From contig JAAYKP010000044.1 in assembly GCA_012522335.1 (NCBI GenBank), forward strand, positions 1 to 46,032: a stretch of DNA of 46,032 bases, given 5' to 3'. This document shows, piece after piece, positions 1 to 8,710 of this stretch (positions are counted from its first letter, which is position 1; each line of letters starts with the position of its first letter). The notes below the pieces were generated by a model. The model was not told the origin of the DNA, did not search any database, and worked only from the letters and a program-made list of their open reading frames with translations. The stretch comes from Bacillota bacterium (lineage in GTDB: Bacteria > Bacillota > Dethiobacteria > Dethiobacterales > Dethiobacteraceae). Made by a program: the position numbers and the translations under genes.

Positions 1-771
1 CACAGAAAAAACTGCAGAAAAAACCGGTTCACTGGTTAGAATAATTGCTGTATGACTGGGTGAAGTAAAGCGCTGCATATAGTTTTGCACAAAGAAAGCA
101 AAGCTGGTGGCAAAAAGGGCGGTGATGATCAGTGCCGGCCAGACAGCCGGCTGAAAAGTATTACTGTCTGACTCCAGGAACAAGGAAAAAAAGCCGCTGC
201 ATACAGCCACCACACCAATTTGCAGTGCAACAAGCCAGACGGTTGAATAGAGGGCTGTAAATTTACCAACATAGATAATGTGCAGGGCGAAAGAAAAAGC
301 ACAGCATAAGACTAAAAGATCGCCCACATTAAATTCAGTCACACCGAAGCCGGAGATTAAAGCCAGACCGGCCGCTGCGCACAAGGCGCCGCTGATCACC
401 CCACCGCCTGGTTTTTCTTTATTGATCAGGGTGCTGAACAGCGGCACAAAGATAACAGACAGTCCGGTGATGAAACCTGCATTGGAAGCCGTAGTATACA
501 GCAGACCAAAAGTCTGGAAAGAGTAACCTAAAAAAAGAAAGATACCGAGCAGGACCCCTGCTTTAACTGCAGCCTTTGTCAGCTCTCTCCGCCGCGGCAG
601 GGCAAAGGCCCCCATAACTACAGCGGCTAAAGCAAAGCGATAAAAGTTAAAAGTAAAAGGTGGTAATAAATTAATGGCATTTTTAACAGTCACAAATGTT
701 AAACCCCAAACTGCAGCCACCAGCAGTAAAGCAGCATCAGCCAGTAGTAAAAGATGTCTTTTTTGCTTCAA
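1..771 (-). CDS. EamA/DMT-family transporter, 3' end outside the window
   Basis: Reading the reverse strand from a TTG at 769-771 gives an uninterrupted 257-codon frame that runs off the left edge. A good ribosome site (AAAGGAG) lies 7 bases upstream. The product is very hydrophobic, with repeated membrane helices. It has the DMT/EamA pattern: an early AVWGLTFVTVKNAI segment, then YRFALAAVVMG, then GYSFQTFGLLYTTASNAGFI, then the second-half repeat ending with TSEPVFSAVFS. The family exports amino acids or other metabolites; the substrate cannot be told from sequence. It is divergent from carB and shares the 772-1121 gap with it, but nothing links the two functionally. Confidence 0.85.
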   Translation of the reverse strand, partial: MKQKRHLLLLADAALLLVAAVWGLTFVTVKNAINLLPPFTFNFYRFALAAVVMGAFALPRRRELTKAAVKAGVLLGIFLFLGYSFQTFGLLYTTASNAGFITGLSVIFVPLFSTLINKEKPGGGVISGALCAAAGLALISGFGVTEFNVGDLLVLCCAFSFALHIIYVGKFTALYSTVWLVALQIGVVAVCSGFFSLFLESDSNTFQPAVWPALIITALFATSFAFFVQNYMQRFTSPSHTAIILTSEPVFSAVFSV

Positions 772-872
772 CTCTCTGTCTCCTTTAACGCACTATTAAA
801 TATATTTTATTATTGTATCATGAAACGGCGGAAATGGCGACCGGCTGAGCATAATGGCGGCGCAGGCAGTCC

Positions 873-902
873 TTGACAGTTAGCCTGGACTTCTGGTAGA
901 AT
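873..902 (+). promoter_or_regulatory. Sigma-A promoter of carB
   Basis: A perfect -35 TTGACA (873-878) is followed, after 18 bases, by -10 TAGAAT (897-902). Transcription would start near 909, just before the PyrR-type hairpin. This is the only good promoter in the gap upstream of carB. Confidence 0.7.
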
Positions 903-920
903 GAATGAAACTTACAGGCA

Positions 921-951
921 CCTTTAAATTAGTCCAGAGAGACTAAAAAGG
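921..951 (+). promoter_or_regulatory. PyrR-binding RNA hairpin (pyrimidine-responsive leader)
   Basis: The RNA contains AGTCCAGAGAGACT at 931-944. It matches the PyrR consensus ARUCCNGNGAGGYU at every position but one, and that change keeps the base pair. It folds as TTAGTC (929-934) with GACTAA (941-946), extended by CCTTT (921-925) with AAAGG (947-951). The extension would cover the first part of the AAAAGGAGG ribosome site (946-954) of the leader ORF. PyrR is the UMP-sensing attenuation protein of Firmicutes pyr genes. A competing hairpin, CTAAAAAG/CTTTTTAG (943-950 with 955-962), would place GAGG in its loop. Confidence 0.8.
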
Positions 952-962
952 AGGCTTTTTAG

Positions 963-992
963 ATGTATCTTCCGCAACATCAATTTGGCTAA
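963..992 (+). CDS. Nine-residue leader peptide upstream of carB
   Basis: An ATG at 963 follows AAAAGGAGG by 8 bases and reads MYLPQHQFG before a TAA at 990-992. The ribosome site overlaps the 3' foot of the PyrR hairpin, and the stop codon lies inside the 5' arm of the terminator that follows. A ribosome at the stop would mask that arm. Function is inferred from position; there is no homology at this length. Confidence 0.5.
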   Translation: MYLPQHQFG

Positions 993-1030
993 CCGGGACG
1001 GCTGCCGCTGCCGTCCGGTTAGCCTTTTTA
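987..1030 (+). terminator. Intrinsic terminator (attenuator) in the carB leader
   Basis: GGCTAACC (987-994) pairs with GGTTAGCC (1017-1024), and GGACGGC (996-1002) pairs with GCCGTCC (1010-1016). A single G is bulged and the loop has seven bases, followed by TTTTTA. This is a strong terminator about 90 bases before the carB start, as expected for transcription attenuation. Bases 987-992 can also pair weakly with 929-934, a possible but short antiterminator. Confidence 0.8.
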
Positions 1031-1121
1031 TCATGGACAGATTTCCGGATAAAGGCAGTGGCGCTTGTACCGTCGACAACTGCCGGCTAAGATTACTATT
1101 CAGCAAAAGGAGTTGTTTATC

Positions 1122-4100
1122 TTGCCTCAAGAGCCACGGATAAAAAAAATAATGGTGATCGGTTCCGGTCCTATTGTTATTGGCCAAGCAGCTGAATTTG
1201 ACTATGCCGGCACACAGGCCTGCCGGGCGCTGAAAGAGGAAGGCTGCGAAATAATACTGGTAAACAGCAATCCGGCCACCATCATGACTGATCTGAATAT
1301 GGCTGACCACGTCTATATCGAACCGCTGCAGTTTGAAACCCTGAAAGAAATCATAGCGCAGGAAAGGCCTGACGGTCTGCTGGCCACGCTGGGCGGGCAG
1401 GTCGGTTTAAACGCAGCGAAAGAATTGGCGGAAAAAGGCGTTTTAGCGCAGTACCGGGTTAAACTTTTGGGCACACCGCTTTCTGCCATTATCAAAGCTG
1501 AAGATCGCCAGCATTTTAAAAAGACAATGCAGGAACTAGGGGAACCGATTCCGGCCTCAAGTATCGTCTCCTCTGTGCAGGACGCCCTGGCCTTTGCCGC
1601 GCAAAACGGCTATCCTGTAGTCGTTCGCCCCGCTTATACTTTAGGCGGTACAGGCGGCGGCTTTGCTGCTGATGCCGCCGAATTACGGCATATTGCTCAG
1701 CAGGGTTTAACAGCCAGTCCCATTCAGCAGATTTTAGTCGAACAGAGTGTAGCCGGCTGGAAAGAGATTGAATTTGAAGTGCTGCGCGACAAAAATGATA
1801 ACTGCATCATTGTCTGCAGTATGGAAAATGTTGATCCTGTCGGTGTGCATACCGGCGACTCCATTGTCGTTGCCCCGGCCCAAACTCTGTCTGCAGAAGA
1901 GTATACAATGCTGCGCACCGCAGCGCTGAAAATCATTCGTGCCCTCGGGATTGAGGGCGGCTGCAATGTACAGTTTGCCTTAAAGCCGGACAGTTTAGAG
2001 TATGTGGTAATTGAAGTTAATCCCCGGGTTTCCCGCTCTTCCGCTTTAGCTTCTAAAGCTACCGGCTACCCCATTGCTAAAGCAGCCACTAAAATAGCCA
2101 TCGGCTTAACTTTACACGAAATTCAGCAGGCAGTGCCTGAACATGCCCCTGTCCTGGAACCCAGTCTGGATTATGTTGTTGTCAAAATACCCAGATGGCC
2201 GTTTGACAAATTTGCCTTTGCCCGGCGTTCTTTAGGGACACAGATGAAGGCAACCGGTGAGGTAATGGCCATTGAATGCACCTTTGAAGCTGCGCTGCTG
2301 AAAGCAATCCGCTCTTTAGAAATTGGTGTGCATAGTCTGCGTTTAACCGCAGCAGAGCAGCTCTCCCTCCCTGAACTGCAGAAAAAAATAGCACAGCCTC
2401 ATGATGAACGAATTTTTATGGTGGCAGAAGCGCTGCGCCGCGGCATTTCCGCCGCGGAAATCTCTCAGCTTTCCCGCATTGATCCCTTTTTTACGGAAAA
2501 AATTAATAACATCATTACACTGGAGACAGAAATTAAAACTTATTGCGGATGTAATCTACAAGATATCCCGCCGGCACTATGGCTGAAAGCGAAAAAAATG
2601 GGCTTTGCTGATGCCTACCTGGCTGACCTGCTGCAAACAGAAGAAGCTAGAGTTCGGACAGCACGTCTGGCCGTCGGCATCAGGCCGGCTTACAAAAGAA
2701 TTGATGCCGGCGCTGTCGGCTTCACCGCTGCCAGTCCCTACTTTTACTCAACATATGCTGAGGAGGATGAAGTGCCGTCAGGCAAAGGGCGCAAAATAGT
2801 CGTGCTGGGTTCAGGTCCGATTCGTATCGGCCAGGGTATCGAATTTGACTATTGTTCGGTGCATGCCGTCTGGGCACTGCAGCAGGCAGGTTATGAAACG
2901 ATCATTATTAACAACAATCCCGAAACAGTCTCAACCGATTTTGATACGGCAGACAAACTTTACTTTGAACCGCTGCAGGTGGAGGATGTACTGAACATTA
3001 TTGACAAGGAACAGCCGGAGGGTGTTATTGTGCAGTTTGGGGGACAAACAGCCATTAATCTGGCACAACCCTTAACTGCTGCCGGAGTACCAATTATCGG
3101 CACCGGCGTCGAAGATATTGACCGGGCTGAAGATCGTGATCGTTTTGATGCACTCCTGCAGGAGCTTGAGCTCTCTCGCCCGCCGGGACAAACTGTTACT
3201 TCAGCGGCAGAAGCCATTCCGGTGGCCCAGTCCATTGGTTATCCCGTCATCGTTCGCCCCTCTTATGTGCTGGGCGGCAGAGCAATGGAGATTGTTTATA
3301 ACGATCAGGAGCTGGCGGAATATATGAACAGCGCCGTACAGGTATCGCCCCGCCACCCCGTTCTGGTTGATAAGTACCTGCTGGGAAAAGAACTGGAGGT
3401 AGATGCCATTTCTGACGGCAAGCATGTCTTAATTCCCGGCATTATGGAACATATTGAACGGGCCGGAGTGCATTCCGGTGACAGCATTGCCGTTTATCCC
3501 GCCCAGTCGATCTCGGCACAGCACCGGCAGCAAATTGTTGACTACACAACCCGCCTGGCCCGGGCACTAAATGTTAAAGGGCTCATTAACATCCAGTATG
3601 TACTGTTCGAAGATCAGCTGCATATTTTAGAAGTTAATCCGCGCTCTTCACGCACAGTGCCCTTTTTATCTAAAGTTACCAACATACCCATGGTGCGGTA
3701 TGCAGCATACTGTGCTTTAGGGCAAACACTTCCTTCCCTTGGTTATACAGGCGGTTTGCTGCCCGCCAAACCTTTTGTCGCCGTAAAAGTACCTGTCTTT
3801 TCCTTTGCCAAACTGGATGATTTGGAAACATCCCTGGGCCCGGAGATGAAGTCAACCGGTGAAGTCATGGGTATAGACAAAGATTTACCGCGTGCTCTGT
3901 TTAAAGCGCTGCAGGCTGCCAATCTGGCTCTGCCGCAGGCCGGCAGACTGTTGGTCACCGTAGCAGACAAAGATAAAACTGAGGCTCTACCCTTATTAAA
4001 ACGCTTTGCGCAGCTTGGTTTCAGCATGACAGCCACTGACGGTACAGCCAGGCTGCTTGCCGAAGCCGACTGCCCGGTAAGGCGGGTTAATAAAATTGCC

Positions 4101-4340
4101 GAAGGTTCACCCCATGTCGTAGATCTGATCCGCGGCGGTCAAATCGATATGGTCCTGAATACATTAACAAAAGGCAAAATGCCGGAACGAGACGGATTCC
4201 GCATCCGCCGTGCTGCCGTTGAACTGAATATTCCTTGTCTGACTTCTTTAGATACGGCTAAAGCTGTTTTACATGTCATAGAGAACTTAAAAACCGGCGG
4301 CACAGTAAATTATCTGCCGCTGCAGGTATACCACCAGTAA
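1122..4340 (+). CDS. carB: Carbamoyl-phosphate synthase large subunit
   Basis: CarB makes carbamoyl phosphate from bicarbonate, ammonia and two ATP, feeding pyrimidine and arginine synthesis; the ammonia normally comes from CarA. I start at the TTG at 1122, which follows AAAAGGAG (1105-1112) by 9 bases and gives 1072 residues, the usual length. The two homologous halves each begin with the fold motif [17 protein letters not shown] (residue ~14) and [16 protein letters not shown] (~558), and both carry ATP-grasp signatures. The MGS-like allosteric domain runs from ~940 to the end. No carA or other pyr gene is next to it, so the subunit partner must be encoded elsewhere. The leader indicates PyrR control. 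A terminator follows directly. Confidence 0.97.
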   Translation: MPQEPRIKKIMVIGSGPIVIGQAAEFDYAGTQACRALKEEGCEIILVNSNPATIMTDLNMADHVYIEPLQFETLKEIIAQERPDGLLATLGGQVGLNAAKELAEKGVLAQYRVKLLGTPLSAIIKAEDRQHFKKTMQELGEPIPASSIVSSVQDALAFAAQNGYPVVVRPAYTLGGTGGGFAADAAELRHIAQQGLTASPIQQILVEQSVAGWKEIEFEVLRDKNDNCIIVCSMENVDPVGVHTGDSIVVAPAQTLSAEEYTMLRTAALKIIRALGIEGGCNVQFALKPDSLEYVVIEVNPRVSRSSALASKATGYPIAKAATKIAIGLTLHEIQQAVPEHAPVLEPSLDYVVVKIPRWPFDKFAFARRSLGTQMKATGEVMAIECTFEAALLKAIRSLEIGVHSLRLTAAEQLSLPELQKKIAQPHDERIFMVAEALRRGISAAEISQLSRIDPFFTEKINNIITLETEIKTYCGCNLQDIPPALWLKAKKMGFADAYLADLLQTEEARVRTARLAVGIRPAYKRIDAGAVGFTAASPYFYSTYAEEDEVPSGKGRKIVVLGSGPIRIGQGIEFDYCSVHAVWALQQAGYETIIINNNPETVSTDFDTADKLYFEPLQVEDVLNIIDKEQPEGVIVQFGGQTAINLAQPLTAAGVPIIGTGVEDIDRAEDRDRFDALLQELELSRPPGQTVTSAAEAIPVAQSIGYPVIVRPSYVLGGRAMEIVYNDQELAEYMNSAVQVSPRHPVLVDKYLLGKELEVDAISDGKHVLIPGIMEHIERAGVHSGDSIAVYPAQSISAQHRQQIVDYTTRLARALNVKGLINIQYVLFEDQLHILEVNPRSSRTVPFLSKVTNIPMVRYAAYCALGQTLPSLGYTGGLLPAKPFVAVKVPVFSFAKLDDLETSLGPEMKSTGEVMGIDKDLPRALFKALQAANLALPQAGRLLVTVADKDKTEALPLLKRFAQLGFSMTATDGTARLLAEADCPVRRVNKIAEGSPHVVDLIRGGQIDMVLNTLTKGKMPERDGFRIRRAAVELNIPCLTSLDTAKAVLHVIENLKTGGTVNYLPLQVYHQ

Positions 4341-4369
4341 TATTTCACTGCTGCTATATAGCAAACAAG

Positions 4370-4400
4370 AAAACTCCGGCTGACAGCACCGGAGTTTTTA
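4370..4400 (+). terminator. Intrinsic terminator after carB
   Basis: AAACTCCGG (4371-4379) pairs perfectly with CCGGAGTTT (4389-4397), followed by a T run. A second small hairpin, TGTCGG/CCGACA (4403-4408 with 4413-4418), lies directly behind it. Confidence 0.85.
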
Positions 4401-4459
4401 TTTGTCGGGGCACCGACAGCAGTGCCTGCTTTTTTTGTGCAGGAGGCTGCCTTATTCAA

Positions 4460-4487
4460 ACAAACACTGACCTTTTTGCATATAGTA
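4460..4487 (+). promoter_or_regulatory. Possible sigma-K (mother-cell) promoter of the LysM gene
   Basis: CATATAGTA (4479-4487) fits the sigma-K -10 pattern CATANNNTA, with AC at 4460-4461 giving a 17-base spacer. The motif is short and could arise by chance, but its position about 35-40 bases before the ribosome site is right. Confidence 0.4.
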
Positions 4488-4520
4488 TAGCAGCAGTTTT
4501 ATTGCAAGGAGGTGAAAGAA

Positions 4521-5117
4521 GTGAGTACCAGGCATACAGCAACGGCGATGCATGCCGCCAATGCCGCCCAAATCCCCCCTCCACCCCAAAAATGTGACGG
4601 TCAGTTATATACCGTAAAAGCAGGTGACTCTCTCTTTCTCATCGGCCGCCGCTTCGGTGTAACAGTACAGCAGCTGCAGGCAGCTAACCCACAAATTACT
4701 AACCCCAATATTATTTTTATTGGTCAGGTAATCTGTGTCCCCACCGGTGGTACTGTGCCTCCTCCGCCTGAATTCCGCGTGTTATCCTTAAGGATTCTCA
4801 CAGAAAACGGTCAGCCAATTCCCAGAACAAATAATGCTCTGCAGCTGCCTGCCCGTGTCATCGTGCGTGCCACCTTTACTGATCCGGTACAAAGAGCTTT
4901 CTTCTTTTTGGAACCTACGGGTACCGGTTCTTGTGAAAATGCTCGTCTGATCGGTATAGATTGCCCCAGCGCCACTACCGGTGTTGCAGAAATCATCTGG
5001 AATGTACCGCCCGGAACTTTAGGCCGTGTCTTTGTTGTCGCCTGCCGTAACAGTATTTGTGCCAAATCCGAGGAAATTCTAGTTGTCCGCAATGACAGCA
5101 GCATGAACAATATGTAA
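4521..5117 (+). CDS. Single-LysM protein, possibly spore-associated
   Basis: The GTG at 4521 follows AAGGAGGTG by about 7 bases; an upstream in-frame GTG at 4512 lies inside that ribosome site and is less likely. The 198-residue product has no signal peptide. After a Pro-rich stretch it carries one LysM repeat (residues ~29-73, YTVKAGDSLFLIGRRFGVTV to GQVICVP), a module that binds N-acetylglucosamine polymers. The rest is a beta-rich domain of unknown type with two Cys pairs. Lack of a signal peptide, a LysM and a sigma-K-like promoter suggest a mother-cell protein that binds spore cortex or coat (inference). It converges with the next gene. Confidence 0.75.
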   Translation: MSTRHTATAMHAANAAQIPPPPQKCDGQLYTVKAGDSLFLIGRRFGVTVQQLQAANPQITNPNIIFIGQVICVPTGGTVPPPPEFRVLSLRILTENGQPIPRTNNALQLPARVIVRATFTDPVQRAFFFLEPTGTGSCENARLIGIDCPSATTGVAEIIWNVPPGTLGRVFVVACRNSICAKSEEILVVRNDSSMNNM

Positions 5118-5120
5118 ATA

Positions 5121-5139
5121 ACACGGGCTGTGCCCGTGT
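5121..5139. terminator. Hairpin between convergent genes
   Basis: ACACGGGC (5121-5128) pairs with GCCCGTGT (5132-5139) around a three-base loop in the 39-base gap between the LysM gene and the minus-strand DUF3298-like gene. T-runs are poor on both sides, so termination is only likely, not certain. Confidence 0.5.
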
Positions 5140-5156
5140 ACATAACAGTGAAATAA

Positions 5157-5765
5157 TTACATCAGCCGCTGCAGTGGTCCCAGAGGATTAATAAGCTCTC
5201 GCAGCAGCTGAAAAGAAAGCTTGATTTCCGGGGGACCAAGGACGTGCGGGGTAAAAATCAATTCAGGAAAAATTATGACCATTGAGCTGCGCATCAGGTA
5301 AAAATCCTGGTCATCAGCAACACCCGGCACAGGTCCTGTGGTTGGCAGAGATTTTTGCCTGATCTGTTCCTGGATTAAACTATTCAGCAGATCATGATAG
5401 GGTAGGTGGGGATTAAATAAATCTTTAAAGCTGTAGAGCACACCGGTGGCTAAATCAAAAGTTAAGGCTTTAAGCAAGGTTCTCCCGCTGCCCTGAGTAA
5501 CTTTACGCGCATAATTCTCAAAACGAATACTTAACAAACCTTTCTCATTTATTTCTACAGTATAGCTTCCTTCCATCTGTACCAGTTCCGCAGCTTCACT
5601 TCCCTGTGCCACCATCATCTTCCTTACCGCAGCTTTAATCTGCGCATTGACACCGGCCTGCACCCCTAAAATATTTAAGCCCACAATTTCCGGATAGGCA
5701 ACGGAAATGCCTGTCTTTTCTATACGCTGATCTATAATTCCGGCCACCTGAACCTTTTGCAGCAT
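5157..5765 (-). CDS. DUF3298/DUF4163-type (RsiV-like extracellular fold) protein
   Basis: This is a 202-residue protein starting at an ATG preceded by GGAGGAG. Its layout is that of the DUF4163-DUF3298 pair: an N-terminal strand pattern with PEIVGLNILGVQAGVNAQI, then SYTVEINEKGLLSIRFENY, then the hallmark LTFDLATGVLYSFKDLF, and finally FYLMRSSMVIIFPELIFTPHVLGPPEIKL. In B. subtilis RsiV the fold is an extracellular sensor that binds lysozyme, but many family members are stand-alone with unknown roles. No signal peptide is visible at this start, which is odd for an envelope fold. It is the last gene of the surface operon behind the amidase. Confidence 0.75.
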   Translation of the reverse strand: MLQKVQVAGIIDQRIEKTGISVAYPEIVGLNILGVQAGVNAQIKAAVRKMMVAQGSEAAELVQMEGSYTVEINEKGLLSIRFENYARKVTQGSGRTLLKALTFDLATGVLYSFKDLFNPHLPYHDLLNSLIQEQIRQKSLPTTGPVPGVADDQDFYLMRSSMVIIFPELIFTPHVLGPPEIKLSFQLLRELINPLGPLQRLM

Positions 5766-5872
5766 GAGACACTCCTCCTGATAGCTTTGTTTCTATCTTA
5801 TGCAGGAGCAGTGCAGAATGTCGCCGATGGCTGACGGCAGCCCAGCACATATCTGCCGGTTTAGGTATTTCA

Positions 5873-6565
5873 TTAAAAACCGGCAGGCAGTAATTTTTGT
5901 GTTTCTTCCCTTAATTCTTGCATTCTAAAGTTTTTGCCGGGACATGACGTGCTTAATATATCTCCATGGCCAATAATGTCGTCAACAGAGAGATTATCTT
6001 CTACAATCAAAATAGCATTTAACCAAGCACCGCTTCTTAACTGGGCATCAGTCATTTCCTGCTGATTAAAATGCCCTTGATAGCCAATCCCCAGACTCCT
6101 GCCATTCCATTCAGCCCCGGCATGGGCACCCCGTTTCCGGCCTCTGCCTTCATAAATGGTACCATCAAAGCCAATCCAATAATTATAGCCTATACCAGCC
6201 CAATAATCTTTCGTGCCATCTTCCCTGATCACATATTTTGAGCGATGATAATTATGTACATCGTAAACTGTCCATGTGGGATGGGCCATATGATGCTGCA
6301 CCAGCTTGATAATAGGTTCCTCTATATAGGGTAATGCTTCCCGCCAGTTATAATTGGGAACCACGATCTTGACAGGAGAAGTTATCCCAAACTCTGATGA
6401 TGTTAAGTCCAGGTACTCATTGCTCGTATTTATTGCCCAGATCCGAATACTGTAGCTGCCGGCCTGGGTAGGTATATAGTCTAAATAGCTTTTGTCTGTA
6501 TACCATTGAGATGCAATATGTTCGCCATCTTTGTAAATGTAATAGGCAAAACGCAGATCTTCCGG
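5873..6565 (-). CDS. N-acetylmuramoyl-L-alanine amidase (PGRP/Amidase_2) with Y_Y_Y-like domain; C-terminal part of a TAG-split gene
   Basis: This 230-codon frame is the direct in-frame continuation of the gene at 6566-7369, separated from it by a single TAG (6566-6568). Its first ~80 residues (FAYYIYKDG to GSYSIRIWAIN) look like a Y_Y_Y/beta-sandwich module. The rest is an Amidase_2 domain that cuts the bond between muramic acid and L-alanine in peptidoglycan. A zinc-ligand His is in VQHHMAH, and the second His and the Cys are in GHGDILSTSCPG, spaced as in T7 lysozyme; GIGYNYWIG holds the usual Tyr. The enzyme looks intact. If the TAG stops translation, the only internal start is around 6364, leaving the amidase without signal peptide. 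Confidence 0.85.
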   Translation of the reverse strand, partial: PEDLRFAYYIYKDGEHIASQWYTDKSYLDYIPTQAGSYSIRIWAINTSNEYLDLTSSEFGITSPVKIVVPNYNWREALPYIEEPIIKLVQHHMAHPTWTVYDVHNYHRSKYVIREDGTKDYWAGIGYNYWIGFDGTIYEGRGRKRGAHAGAEWNGRSLGIGYQGHFNQQEMTDAQLRSGAWLNAILIVEDNLSVDDIIGHGDILSTSCPGKNFRMQELREETQKLLPAGF

Positions 6566-7369
6566 CTAGCTTACATCAGCTGTCCAACGAATTCTCGTTA
6601 GAATTTGCTGGGGCGCTGCATGGTCAGGCTTCAGTGAGACAAGCGCGGGCAATACTTCTCCCGGCTCGTCCTCCCTATCTGCAGGCAGCATTACATCCTC
6701 TGCTTCCGCAGCCTCCGGTTCCTCCAAACTATCTACCGGGGCTGCAGTACCCTCACTATTTACGTCTCTTGCTGCCGGGGGAAGTTCCTGTACTCTTTCC
6801 GCATCGCCAAGCAGCTCCCCTGTTTTTGCTGCTGACAGATCCTCATCTCTAGAATCTGCAGATTCCACTGTCAAAGGTGTGAGCAGTATTTCTTCCTTTT
6901 TTACCAGTTTAGTTCCATCAAAACCCATTTGATAGATACTTGGCGGCATTTCTGCCTTTTTTGCCTGTGGACCTGCCGTATAACTGTTCAGATCGAATGG
7001 CTTGTCCATCATAAGGCTGATGGCATAGGCCTCAAGCACATCGTGATAATCTACATAGCCGTTTTTATTATCTTTATAGGCAACAGCCTTTTTACTTGCA
7101 TAATCTTCATACAGTACAGCCGGCTGACCAAAAATCTTAATTGCGTACGACTCTAAAAGCTGCTCGTAATCATACTCATAATACACACCTTTTCTGTTTT
7201 CACTCACAAAGGCTGTAACGGCCGCCATAGCTTTGGACGGTAGGCTGAGAAAAAACAAATTGATAAAAACTAACACCAGTAGTACTTGAGCCGTCACCTG
7301 TTTACTGCTTCCCCCAGACCAAATTGCGCCCGGCTTAATAAACATTAACCTGACCTCGTCTCGCCGCAT
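6566..7369 (-). CDS. Secreted surface protein, N-terminal part of the TAG-split amidase gene
   Basis: The likely start is the ATG at 7345, which overlaps the previous stop by 11 bases; an upstream ATG at 7369 is also open. A hydrophobic signal segment (VLLVLVFINLFFLSLPSKAMA) is followed by two similar short repeats, GVYYEYDYEQLLESYAIKIF and GYVDYHDVLEAYAISLMM. A long acidic, Ala/Pro/Glu-rich linker (about 120 residues) follows, then the start of a beta-sandwich module (ILTRIRWTADVS) that breaks at TAG in mid-domain. The next 230 codons in the same frame complete the module and add the amidase domain. The full protein would be about 490 residues from 7345. I see no other lesion in it. Confidence 0.75.
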   Translation of the reverse strand: MRRDEVRLMFIKPGAIWSGGSSKQVTAQVLLVLVFINLFFLSLPSKAMAAVTAFVSENRKGVYYEYDYEQLLESYAIKIFGQPAVLYEDYASKKAVAYKDNKNGYVDYHDVLEAYAISLMMDKPFDLNSYTAGPQAKKAEMPPSIYQMGFDGTKLVKKEEILLTPLTVESADSRDEDLSAAKTGELLGDAERVQELPPAARDVNSEGTAAPVDSLEEPEAAEAEDVMLPADREDEPGEVLPALVSLKPDHAAPQQILTRIRWTADVS

Positions 7370-8685
7370 TCTCTTCTACGCTGCCGAAAAAAAACTTATA
7401 CTGCGCGTTATATTTTAATTTGACCCCACCAACTTCCACAGTGTAACCACTGGGGTCAGCGGCATACAGCTCCACCGTCACAGTTAATTCACCCGGCACC
7501 AGTACCTTATCGCCTATCACATATCTTTTGACATCGGTCGGCTTATGTGTCGGTTTAGGCTCCGGCTGGGGTTTCGGTTTAGGTTTAGAAGTTGAAGGTT
7601 TGGAGGGTGTTTTCGGCCGCTCGGCGGCAGTCTTCACCGGTTCCTCTTTCTTCGGCAGTTCAGTACCGCAGACTAAAGCTGTTACTCCCTTGCTGAGCAC
7701 TGCTTTGCCAGGACTTTTCTCAGTTGCTATCACTACACCGGCACAATTAATGTTGGCCTGGGCAATAATTCCGCTGCCTGTTACTTTTGTCTTACCGTTT
7801 AACTCCAGCTGCCCAACCTGACAATTTTTTTGCAAATTAAGGCTGACATCGGCGGCGTCTTGTGCCACCACCAGTTTCGCCACACTTCCGCTGCTCAGGG
7901 TAACCTCCGTATCCTGAGCCAAAATGCTAATTTTTTCGAAAATTCCGGCTAACTGATGCGGCCCTGCTGCCGCCAGTACTACCTCCTGCCACCCGCCTTG
8001 CCCCACCAACGTTAAAGGAGCTGTAGTCTCCAGAGCTGTCACTGCCGCATCTGCGGCGGCGTTAACCTGGCAGCCCGAGGCAGCAACTAAAATTTTGTCA
8101 ATAATTCCTGCTGCTAAATGTAATCGTGCTTGCGCTTCCGACAAGTGCACAGTTGTAAAACTACCGCTGAGCATGACTTCAGCCGGGGTTTCCACTGCTA
8201 CGACAGCAAATCCGGCAGCCTCTTCCGCCAGCTCATCTTCTACTAAGACTGCAGGCCCCTGCAGCAGAGCAGCAGACACTTCGGTTTCCCCCTGACAAAT
8301 AACACGCACCGGGCTGTCCTGCCGGGTAATTGTCAACTGCTGCAGCAGGCTGTCCTGCATTAACACACTGTTAACGCCAGCACCGCTGATTACTGCTTCC
8401 CCGGCAACTTCAACATTGATTAAGCTGACCGCACCTTCAGTAACAGCATCTGTTATGTAAAGATTCCCGGTGATGAGGGAATTTTGCAGCACCACGTCAG
8501 CCGCAGCAATGGTAACGTCACCTTCAATTACTTCCCGAGCCGGGGGACCATAGGTGCCGGCCGTGGCAATTTCTGTCGGCGCTGCTGAAACTGCGTTACT
8601 GCCGGTAAAATGGTAAATAAAAAAAACCTCCGAGAACCAGATTAACCACCAGGGAAAAGAGCAGCACTATTTGGATTTTTCTCAT
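7335..8685 (-). CDS. Repeat-rich surface protein with Pro/Lys linker, frameshifted near its N-terminus
   Basis: An ATG at 8685 with AAGGAGGC 7 bases upstream opens MRKIQIVLLFSLVVNLVLGG, a clear signal/anchor helix. That frame ends after 29 residues. The other frame continues without a stop from the A8 run (8619-8626, T8 in the coding sense) to 7335. Removing one T would give LGGFFIYHFTGSNAVSAAP and a single product of about 449 residues. The body is made of irregular beta repeats (V.I.G.. turns), resembling bactofilin or beta-helix surface proteins. A Pro/Lys-rich wall-spanning linker (KPSTSKPKPKPQPEPKPTHK) and a small C-terminal beta domain follow. If the frameshift is real, translation might resume near the GTG at 8495 without the signal. 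Confidence 0.7.
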
Positions 8686-8710
8686 CTCTGATGCCTCCTT
8701 GCTGTATTCA

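Noticed and set aside
1065-1121. Longer carB frame from a TTG at 1065.
   Set aside because: It has no ribosome site and adds residues absent from CarB proteins; the TTG at 1122 has AAAAGGAG at the right distance and gives the usual N-terminus.
5840-5885. Hairpin CTGCCGGTTT/AAACCGGCAG at the end of the amidase gene as terminator.
   Set aside because: It has a large loop and no T-run on the minus strand; the DUF3298-like gene follows, so read-through is more likely.
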